Assembly: GCA_946402785.1 (NCBI GenBank)
Contig: CAMIXP010000081.1
Coordinates: forward strand, 1-6,146
Length of the DNA stretch: 6,146 nucleotides
Source: an uncultured Caryophanales bacterium
Lineage (GTDB): Bacteria > Bacillota_I > Bacilli_A > RF39 > UBA660
Direction of reading: 5' to 3'
The notes under the pieces were generated by a model, which was not told the origin of the DNA, did not search any database, and was given only the letters and a program-made list of their open reading frames with translations. Made by a program: the position numbers and the translations under genes. Shown here piece after piece: positions 1-5,106 of this stretch; the stretch's first letter is position 1; each line of letters opens with the position of its first letter.

Positions 1-1
1 A

Positions 2-571
2 ATAGAATTGTCGGGAGGGTATGAGACGAGAAAAAATGAATTAACACAACTTAGAAAACAAGTAAATGCAGAAATTGCTAGGAGACAAAAAATCAATCAG
101 TATCTTGAAAGTAACGACGTATTGGAGTACATCAAACTGATCGGAGGAAGTGCTCAAAAGAAGGACTTGGAAAACATTCGTGAAATGTTGTTGGAAATTT
201 TAAAGAATTTTCAAGTAAAAGAAACCAATGGTATTTATGTCTGTACCAAAGCTTATGATGAAGATAGTCATGCACCTCTTGTCTATTATCGACAACCTGA
301 TAGTAGTGCTGATCGTAAGTGCTATATGGATATCGAATCGAAAAAAGAGGTGACGACCAATTGGATCTATGGACCTAGTGCTCTTGATTTTGAAAGAAGT
401 CACATTGTTTTGAATCCTTTTAATGCATCTTATAACGATAAAGAAATCAAAGAAAATGGATATGAAGATGTACGAATGGATTTCTTCGAAGAAAGTTATC
501 GACATGGACAGGATAGGGCTGTTCAAATGATATTAAAGAAATATCCAAGAATTGGAAGTTATCATTCTTAA
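2..571 (+). CDS. Unassigned protein, helical N-terminus, probably 5'-partial
   Basis: I do not recognise this protein. The frame is open from the left edge, so the true start may lie outside the window. The only in-frame initiator nearby is TTG at 8 (187 residues from there), and no ribosome binding site for it can be seen. About the first 70 residues are charged and rich in Lys, Glu, Gln and Arg (NELTQLRKQVNAEIARRQKI, then a second helix near residues 50-70), which suggests a coiled coil or helical hairpin. The rest looks like a soluble mixed domain with several aromatics, including an NWIYGPSALDFERSH stretch and a conserved-looking C-terminal helix ending KKYPRIG. No signal peptide, membrane segment or catalytic motif is visible. 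It ends in TAA, followed within a few bases by a strong terminator, so it is the last gene of its unit and is separate from dxs. That it is a real gene is well supported by length, base composition and the terminator; its function is unknown. Confidence 0.75.
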   Translation: MELSGGYETRKNELTQLRKQVNAEIARRQKINQYLESNDVLEYIKLIGGSAQKKDLENIREMLLEILKNFQVKETNGIYVCTKAYDEDSHAPLVYYRQPDSSADRKCYMDIESKKEVTTNWIYGPSALDFERSHIVLNPFNASYNDKEIKENGYEDVRMDFFEESYRHGQDRAVQMILKKYPRIGSYHS

Positions 572-575
572 AAAA

Positions 576-605
576 GAGAAGCGTTGTCGGACAACGCTTT
601 TTTTT
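576..605 (+). terminator. Rho-independent terminator after the first gene
   Basis: A perfect 9-bp stem (AAGCGTTGT at 579-587 with ACAACGCTT at 591-599) closes a CGG loop and runs into eight T (598-605). It starts only a few bases after the TAA at 569-571 and ends about 28 bases before the dxs -10 box, so it insulates dxs from upstream transcription. Confidence 0.93.
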
Positions 606-632
606 AGACTTTCTTTTTCTTTCAAAAACATA

Positions 633-638
633 TATAAT
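633..638 (+). promoter_or_regulatory. dxs promoter, consensus -10 box
   Basis: A perfect TATAAT lies 31 bases before the dxs ATG and just downstream of the preceding terminator. No good -35 box is present at 16-18 bp: the region there is T/C-rich (TTTCTT at 610-615), and TAGACT at 605-610 is a 4/6 match but lies 22 bp away. Start of transcription is expected near 645, giving a leader of about 25 bases, too short for a riboswitch. The -10 call is good; the exact -35 is unresolved. Confidence 0.7.
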
Positions 639-658
639 AGAGACAGTTTCTTCTGAAA

Positions 659-665
659 AGAGGGA
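659..665 (+). promoter_or_regulatory. dxs ribosome binding site
   Basis: AGAGGGA sits four bases before the ATG at 670 and is the only purine-rich Shine-Dalgarno-like stretch in the leader. It supports that ATG as the start. Confidence 0.7.
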
Positions 666-669
666 TTTT

Positions 670-2529
670 ATGCAATTAGATAAAATCAATAAAACAAATG
701 ATATCAAAAAATTAACAATTCCCGAGAAAGAACAACTTGCGACAGAGATTCGTGACTATCTATTAGAAATTGTTTCAAAAAATGGTGGACATCTTGCTTC
801 TAATTTGGGAGTTGTTGAATTAACAATAGCTTTAGAATCAGTTTTTGATGTCAATAAAGATAAAATTATTTGGGATGTAGGACATCAATGTTATGTCCAT
901 AAGTTACTTACTGGTCGTAAAGAAGCATTGAAAACTCTTCGTACTTTCAAGGGAATCTCAGGATTTCCTAAAGTAGAGGAGTCTTTAACGGATGCGTTTA
1001 ATACAGGACATAGTAGTACTTCTATTTCTGCTGCTATGGGTATGGCTTGTGCTAGAGACATTCATCACAAAGATAATCATGTGATTGCGGTCATTGGTGA
1101 TGGCGCTTTAACAGGTGGTATGGCCATGGAAGCATTAAATCATGCGGGTACTGCGGGAACCAATATTATTGTCATTTTAAATGATAATGAAATGAGTATT
1201 TCTAAAAATATTGGTGGAATGAATCAATTACTTACGAAACTTCGTATTCGTAAGAACTATACAGAATCTAATAAAGCAGGACGTAATCTAGTAGGACATA
1301 TTCCACTTGTTGGAAATTACATGGTTCGTTTTGTTTCTCGTATGAAGAGTAGTATTAAACAATTAATCTTACCAGGAATGTATTTTGAAGAGATTGGTTT
1401 CCGTTATTTAGGACCTGTGGATGGTCATAATATTAAGGATTTAGAGGATTTACTTTCAAAAGCAAAAGACTTAGAAGGACCTACTTTAATTCATGTCATC
1501 ACGAAAAAAGGAAAAGGCTATAAGTTTGCGGAAGAAAATCCAGATCAATTCCATGGCGTTAGTAAATTTGATATTAATACAGGAATTCCTACGAAGTTTA
1601 AATCTAGTGATTATTCCAAAGTATTTGGAGAAAAATTAGTTTCATTAGCCAAACATCATAAGAAGATTGTGGCGATTACGGCTGCGATGAAAGATGGTAC
1701 GGGTCTTACAGAATTTTCTGAAAAGTATCCGGAACGTTTCTTTGATGTGGGAATTGCGGAACAACATGCTTTGACGTTTGCGGCAGGGCTTGCGAGTTCA
1801 GGAATGGTACCTTTTGTATCGATTTACTCCTCTTTCTATCAAAGAGCTTATGATCAAGTCATTCATGATATTTGTTTACAAAATCTTCATGTCATTATGT
1901 GTGTTGATCGAGCAGGGATTGTTGGAAATGATGGAGCTACTCATCAAGGAATGTTTGATTTATCATTCTTCCGAATTGTCCCAAATCTTGTGATTATGGC
2001 TCCTCGTGATTTTGAAGAGTTACGCAAGATGATGGAGTTTGCGATTGTCTATAATGGACCAATTATGATTCGATATCCTCGAGGAGGGGAGACGAAGATT
2101 GATGCGAAGTCTTCTCCGATTGAACTTGGAAAAGCTGATATTGTTCAAAAGGGTGATGATTTAACCATTATTGCGCTTGGTAATACGGTTGCGAAAGGTT
2201 GTCAACTCTCTGAAAAACTAAAAATAGATGGTATTTCTTCTGAAATTATTAATTGTCGATTCTTAAAACCATTAGATGAAAAAACCATTTTAAAGAGTAT
2301 TCGTAAAACGAAGAAATTTATTGTGATGGAAGATGGAACGATTGTTGGTGGACTATGTTCAGCGGTCAAAGAATTGATGCTTAAATATCATTTATGTGAG
2401 GCACAAGCAGAGTTCTTTGCTTATCCTGATCAATTTATTGAACATGGTTCTGTTTCTGATTTAGAAAAGAAATATGGACAAGATGTGAACTCAATTTATC
2501 ATAAAGTTAAGAAAAATTTATTCCAATAA
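670..2529 (+). CDS. dxs: 1-deoxy-D-xylulose-5-phosphate synthase
   Basis: DXS condenses pyruvate with glyceraldehyde 3-phosphate, releasing CO2, to give 1-deoxy-D-xylulose 5-phosphate. This is the first and flux-controlling step of the MEP isoprenoid pathway and also feeds thiamine and pyridoxal synthesis; the enzyme is a cytosolic thiamine-diphosphate dimer. At 619 residues it matches the E. coli enzyme (about 620). The N-terminal TPP domain shows the GGHLASNLG motif (His41), WDVGHQ (His72) and the GDGALTGG...LND TPP/Mg motif (Gly143 to Asn171). The central pyrimidine-binding domain has GIAEQH with the catalytic Glu363, then SIYSSFYQRAYDQ (Tyr386, Arg392), DRAGIVGNDGATHQG (Asp421, His425) and YPRGG (Arg471), the residues that hold the phosphate and act in catalysis in family members. 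A transketolase C-terminal domain follows (about 495-615). No key residue is missing. The gene lies between two terminators with its own promoter, so it is probably monocistronic and is not linked here to ispA or xseB. Function is near certain. Confidence 0.98.
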   Translation: MQLDKINKTNDIKKLTIPEKEQLATEIRDYLLEIVSKNGGHLASNLGVVELTIALESVFDVNKDKIIWDVGHQCYVHKLLTGRKEALKTLRTFKGISGFPKVEESLTDAFNTGHSSTSISAAMGMACARDIHHKDNHVIAVIGDGALTGGMAMEALNHAGTAGTNIIVILNDNEMSISKNIGGMNQLLTKLRIRKNYTESNKAGRNLVGHIPLVGNYMVRFVSRMKSSIKQLILPGMYFEEIGFRYLGPVDGHNIKDLEDLLSKAKDLEGPTLIHVITKKGKGYKFAEENPDQFHGVSKFDINTGIPTKFKSSDYSKVFGEKLVSLAKHHKKIVAITAAMKDGTGLTEFSEKYPERFFDVGIAEQHALTFAAGLASSGMVPFVSIYSSFYQRAYDQVIHDICLQNLHVIMCVDRAGIVGNDGATHQGMFDLSFFRIVPNLVIMAPRDFEELRKMMEFAIVYNGPIMIRYPRGGETKIDAKSSPIELGKADIVQKGDDLTIIALGNTVAKGCQLSEKLKIDGISSEIINCRFLKPLDEKTILKSIRKTKKFIVMEDGTIVGGLCSAVKELMLKYHLCEAQAEFFAYPDQFIEHGSVSDLEKKYGQDVNSIYHKVKKNLFQ

Positions 2530-2558
2530 AAAAACGTATGTTTCCATACGTTTTTTTT
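2528..2558. terminator. Bidirectional terminator shared by dxs and proS
   Basis: CGTATG (2535-2540) pairs with CATACG (2545-2550) around a TTTC loop. The stem is flanked by seven A and eight T that extend it to 13 perfect bp (2528-2540 with 2545-2557) and give a U-tract on either strand. It starts inside the dxs TAA (2527-2529), and its right edge reaches the proS stop (2557-2559 on the minus strand), so one hairpin ends both convergent genes with no spare spacer. Confidence 0.93.
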
Positions 2559-3993
2559 AGTAAGATTTTCCCCAGAATACTTTGTGTTTTGCTTCTTTTC
2601 CGCAATAAACACATTTTCCTGTTGGTTTTTCTTCTGCGATACAACGAGAACCAAAACCATCGGTTTCTGCTTTGATATTATCTTCACATTCTGGATCTCC
2701 ACACCAATCGGCTTTGATAAATCCGATTTCTTTTTTCGCAATTTCTTTCATTTCTTCTAATGATTTTGCTTCAAAGATATGACTATCTAAGAATTTCTTT
2801 GCTTTTGTGAACATATCTTTTTGAATGGTTTCTAAGATTTCTTCTAGCTTTGTTTCAATTTCATCAAGGGATACTGTTATCTTTTCACCATTATCACGTC
2901 TTACAATGATTGCTTGATTGTTTTCGATATCTTTAGGTCCAATTTCCACACGAGTAGGGATACCTAACATTTCTTGTTCTGAGAACTTGAAACCAGGTGT
3001 TTTTTCACTGTCATCTAATTTTACTCGAATGTTTTTATTCTTAATTCTTTCTAATAATTCATTTGCTTTTTCTAATACGCCTTCTTTGTGTTGGGCAATT
3101 GGAATAATCATCGTTTGTGTTGGCGCAATTCTTGGTGGAAGAACAAGTCCTGAATCATCTCCATGTACCATAATGATGGCACCAATAATTCTTGTGGACA
3201 TTCCCCAAGATGTTTCATAAGCACTGTGAAGTTTATTTTCTTTATCTAAGTATTTAATATTAAATGAATCAGGGAAACTATTTCCAAAGAAGTGAGAAGT
3301 TCCAGATTGAAGTGCTTTTCCATCATGCATTAATGCTTCGATGGTATAAGTATCTACAGCCCCTGCGAACTTTTCTGATTCTGTTTTTTTACCACTAACA
3401 AGTGGGATTGCTAAATCATCTTGTACAAAGTCTTGATATACTTTGAACATTTGCTTTGTTCTTTCTTCTGCTTCTTCTGGAGTTGCGTGTAGCGTATGAC
3501 CTTCTTGCCATAAGAATTCTCTAGAACGTAAGAATGGTCTTGTTGTCTTTTCCCATCTAAATACAGAGTTCCATTGGTTCCATACTAATGGTAAATCTCT
3601 ATAAGATTTAACTACTTTTTGCCAATGATCACAGAATAGGGTTTCTGATGTTGGTCTAACACAGAATCTTTCTTCTAATGGTTCTCCGCCACCCATTGTT
3701 ACCCAAGCAACTTCTGGAGCAAATCCTTCAATATGATCTTTTTCTCTTTGAAGAAGACTTTCTGGGATTAAAACAGGTAAGTAAACATTTTCAACTCCTG
3801 TTTCTTTAAATCTTTGATCTAAGTCTTTTTGTATGTTTTCCCAGATAGCATATCCATTCGGCAAATAATTTAGACATCCTTTAACACTGGAATAATCACA
3901 TAATTTTGCTTCTTTTACTACATCGGTATACCATGCAGCAAAGTCTTCATCTCTTGGTGTAATTGCTTCTACAAATTTCTTTTCATTTGCCAT
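2557..3993 (-). CDS. proS: Prolyl-tRNA synthetase, archaeal/eukaryote-like (type 3)
   Basis: This cytosolic class II synthetase charges tRNA-Pro with proline using ATP. At 478 residues it fits the short type 3 form, which lacks the roughly 180-residue editing insertion of the E. coli type. In order it shows motif 1 (about 46-77, ending VYLPVLIP), the proline-binding RPTSE loop (113-117), motif 2 (FRWEKTTRPFLRSREFLWQE, 145-164), the SWGMSTR segment (262-268) and motif 3 (GLVLPPRIAP, 282-291, Arg288). An anticodon-binding domain covers about 294-400. The C-terminal zinc-type domain has Cys431, Cys436, Cys461 and Cys464, the same arrangement as the zinc ligands of type 3 enzymes. The chain ends in Tyr478; a C-terminal Tyr reaching the active site is known for this type. 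The ATG at 3993 follows a strong ribosome binding site. Without an insertion domain, Ala-tRNA-Pro editing would need a separate ProX/YbaK protein, not seen here. No T-box leader precedes it. Confidence 0.98.
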   Translation of the reverse strand: MANEKKFVEAITPRDEDFAAWYTDVVKEAKLCDYSSVKGCLNYLPNGYAIWENIQKDLDQRFKETGVENVYLPVLIPESLLQREKDHIEGFAPEVAWVTMGGGEPLEERFCVRPTSETLFCDHWQKVVKSYRDLPLVWNQWNSVFRWEKTTRPFLRSREFLWQEGHTLHATPEEAEERTKQMFKVYQDFVQDDLAIPLVSGKKTESEKFAGAVDTYTIEALMHDGKALQSGTSHFFGNSFPDSFNIKYLDKENKLHSAYETSWGMSTRIIGAIIMVHGDDSGLVLPPRIAPTQTMIIPIAQHKEGVLEKANELLERIKNKNIRVKLDDSEKTPGFKFSEQEMLGIPTRVEIGPKDIENNQAIIVRRDNGEKITVSLDEIETKLEEILETIQKDMFTKAKKFLDSHIFEAKSLEEMKEIAKKEIGFIKADWCGDPECEDNIKAETDGFGSRCIAEEKPTGKCVYCGKEAKHKVFWGKSY

Positions 3994-4000
3994 AAATATC

Positions 4001-4007
4001 TCTCCTT
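4001..4007 (-). promoter_or_regulatory. proS ribosome binding site
   Basis: On the minus strand AAGGAGA lies seven bases before the ATG at 3993. This is the canonical sequence and spacing, and it fixes the start. Confidence 0.9.
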
Positions 4008-4024
4008 TTTTTTAATTCTTTTTT

Positions 4025-4035
4025 ATTTTATCATA
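4025..4035 (-). promoter_or_regulatory. proS promoter, extended -10
   Basis: On the minus strand the sequence reads TATG-A-TAAAAT, a full TRTGn extension joined to a 5/6 match to TATAAT. No -35 box is visible at 17 bp (only T). The same 11 bases occur before the phosphoesterase gene. The start of transcription is expected near 4018, giving a leader of about 25 bases. This leaves no room for a T-box, the usual control of synthetase genes in Firmicutes, so proS regulation is not apparent from its leader. Confidence 0.65.
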
Positions 4036-4045
4036 TTTTTTTTAT

Positions 4046-4074
4046 AAAAAAAAGAAAGATGAATCTTTCTTTTT
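4046..4074 (-). terminator. Terminator after the phosphoesterase gene
   Basis: An 11-bp perfect, A/T-rich stem (4049-4059 with 4064-4074) closes a TGAA loop (read on the plus strand). On the minus strand it is followed by a T tract (complement of A at 4046-4053). It overlaps the TAA stop (4073-4075) and separates this gene from proS, which lies 79 bases further on the same strand. The stem has few G-C pairs, so read-through into proS is possible. Confidence 0.8.
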
Positions 4075-4993
4075 ATTTCGAACTAAATCGATAAAAATTA
4101 ATGGATGGTCTACAGAATAGACGAATTCCTGTTTTGTTGTTTGTACCAAGTCCACTGGATATATATAAATCACTATCTTTTAGATGATAATAATCATTGA
4201 TATATTTTTTAGCGCCTTCTTTTCTTTCTAATGGAATATTGGCAAATGGAATTCTGATATATCCATTATGAGAATGTCCTGCCATGATAAGATCGGTAGG
4301 GTAGTTATCAATCATTTTAATGACAGAGTCTGGTTCATGTACTAATGTGATTGTGTAAATATTAGAATTGTAAGTTTCTTGTTTAAAATAACTAAATCCT
4401 GTATCTAGATTTTGATTGTTTGTTAAACTTTCTAATCCAATTAATAGAATTGGATCATTTTTTTCATCATAGATTAAATCATATTCATTTCTTAATACGA
4501 TAAAGTCACTTTGATTCCAGATTGTAATGATACTTTCATCATCTTCATCTCCTAGGATGGCATATTTTCCATAAGTAGCTTTTAGTTCTCCTAGTTTTTT
4601 AGAAAGAATTTCTTTTTGTTTTTCATCGATATCATATTGAGGATCAATTAAGTCTCCTGTGAAAATAATAATATCTGGTTTTCTTTCATTGATTTTTTTC
4701 TTAATTGTTTTTAAATTCTCTTCAAACATGGTACTTCCATAGTGTAAGTCACTGAATTGAATGATTTTCATTCCATCAAAACTAGCTGGTAATTTTTCAT
4801 CTGTAATACGATATTCTCGTACTTGTATCATAGTGGTTGAAACATAAGTTGTGTAGGTGAAGAATAGTCCTGTTAAGATGGCGATGATTACAAATACTTT
4901 TACAATCATCTTAATGATTTTTTTGATTTTTTCACGTTTATCTTCATCGAAGATTTCTTTTTGCATTTCTTCACTTCGTTCTTCTCGTGTCAT
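4073..4993 (-). CDS. Membrane-anchored calcineurin-like phosphoesterase with altered GNHD motif
   Basis: The protein belongs to the YkuE/YaeI-like metallophosphoesterases (COG1408), anchored enzymes whose substrates are mostly unproven; some act on phosphorylated lipids or lipid-linked precursors. Starting at the ATG it has 306 residues: a charged cytoplasmic N-terminus (1-28), one hydrophobic segment (about 29-50) serving as an uncleaved anchor, then the catalytic domain, predicted outside. Metal-site motifs are SDLHYG (Asp82, His84), TGDLID (Asp114), LVHEPD (His219) and AGHSHNG (His240, His242), followed by IRIPF as in the family. The motif that normally reads GN-H-D/E is GDED here (148-151), replacing the Asn metal ligand by Asp and the catalytic His by Glu, so activity may be changed or lost. 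The start is the ATG at 4993 because GGTGAG ends five bases before it; a GTG at 4999 would overlap that site and add two residues. It is flanked by its own promoter and terminator. Family assignment is firm; substrate is unknown. Confidence 0.92.
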   Translation of the reverse strand: MTREERSEEMQKEIFDEDKREKIKKIIKMIVKVFVIIAILTGLFFTYTTYVSTTMIQVREYRITDEKLPASFDGMKIIQFSDLHYGSTMFEENLKTIKKKINERKPDIIIFTGDLIDPQYDIDEKQKEILSKKLGELKATYGKYAILGDEDDESIITIWNQSDFIVLRNEYDLIYDEKNDPILLIGLESLTNNQNLDTGFSYFKQETYNSNIYTITLVHEPDSVIKMIDNYPTDLIMAGHSHNGYIRIPFANIPLERKEGAKKYINDYYHLKDSDLYISSGLGTNNKTGIRLFCRPSINFYRFSSK

Positions 4994-4998
4994 AGGCA

Positions 4999-5004
4999 CT
5001 CACC
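4999..5004 (-). promoter_or_regulatory. Phosphoesterase ribosome binding site, decides the start
   Basis: On the minus strand GGTGAG, part of AAAGTGGTGAG, lies five bases before the ATG at 4993. It matches the GGTGA part of the 16S-complementary sequence. Because it overlaps the in-frame GTG at 4999, that GTG is the less likely start. Confidence 0.65.
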
Positions 5005-5010
5005 ACTTTC

Positions 5011-5021
5011 ATTTTATCATA
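5011..5021 (-). promoter_or_regulatory. Phosphoesterase promoter, extended -10
   Basis: The minus strand reads TATG-A-TAAAAT, identical over 11 bases to the element before proS. At 16-18 bp upstream there is only GAGAGA-like sequence, so no -35 box is seen. Transcription would start near 5003-5005, leaving about 11 bases before the ATG at 4993. Confidence 0.6.
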
Positions 5022-5076
5022 TCTTTTTCTGATTCTCTCGAAAAGTAATAAAAAACCTTTTTTCTTGACGTTTTTC

Positions 5077-5087
5077 TATGATATGAT
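5077..5087 (+). promoter_or_regulatory. FAD-dehydrogenase promoter, extended -10
   Basis: TATG-A-TATGAT combines a full TRTGn extension with a 5/6 -10 hexamer (5082-5087); the -35 position (5059-5064, TTTTTC) is poor. Transcription would start near 5094, about 13 bases before the ATG. An alternative, TTGACG (5065-5070) with TATCTT (5088-5093) at 17 bp, has a better -35 but would start transcription around 5100, inside the ribosome binding site. The two cannot be separated by reading alone. Confidence 0.55.
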
Positions 5088-5093
5088 TATCTT

Positions 5094-5101
5094 GGTGGTG
5101 A
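5094..5101 (+). promoter_or_regulatory. FAD-dehydrogenase ribosome binding site
   Basis: GGTGGTGA differs by one base from the 16S-complementary GGAGGTGA and ends five bases before the ATG at 5107. It is the only Shine-Dalgarno-like site here. It favours ATG 5107 (or GTG 5104) over an in-frame ATG at 5083, which has no such site and lies within the promoter. Confidence 0.65.
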
Positions 5102-5106
5102 TTGTG

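Noticed and set aside
13..23. GGGAGGG followed by ATG at 21, resembling a ribosome binding site and start.
   Set aside because: The spacing is one base and that ATG frame stops after seven codons (TAA at 42-44). The ATG at 36 stops even sooner, and the coding frame has no initiator just downstream of the site.
200..707. Minus-strand open frames at 200-526 and 447-707.
   Set aside because: They lie mostly opposite the first gene, give Ile/Phe/Ser-rich translations typical of antisense of A-rich coding sequence, and one runs through the terminator and dxs promoter.
670..2529. Possible physical or functional unit of dxs with its neighbours (a new isoprenoid cluster).
   Set aside because: Terminators flank dxs on both sides, the next gene is convergent proS, and no other MEP-pathway gene is in the window.
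2499..2741. Minus-strand open frame overlapping the 3' end of proS and dxs.
   Set aside because: It is out of frame with proS, has a Lys-rich low-complexity translation, and crosses the shared terminator.
4008..4072. A/T-rich spacer before proS as a possible T-box riboswitch or small RNA.
   Set aside because: It is too short and consists of homopolymer runs, a terminator and a promoter; no specifier stem or T-box sequence is present.
5065..5093. TTGACG-N17-TATCTT as the main promoter of the FAD-dehydrogenase gene.
   Set aside because: Its expected transcript start near 5100 would cut off most of the ribosome binding site. The extended -10 at 5077-5087 fits better, though the alternative is not excluded.
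5083..5106. In-frame upstream start ATG at 5083 (or GTG 5098/5104) for the FAD dehydrogenase.
   Set aside because: The ATG at 5083 lies inside the predicted -10 box and has no ribosome binding site. The Rossmann motif begins normally right after ATG 5107; GTG 5104 cannot be strictly excluded.
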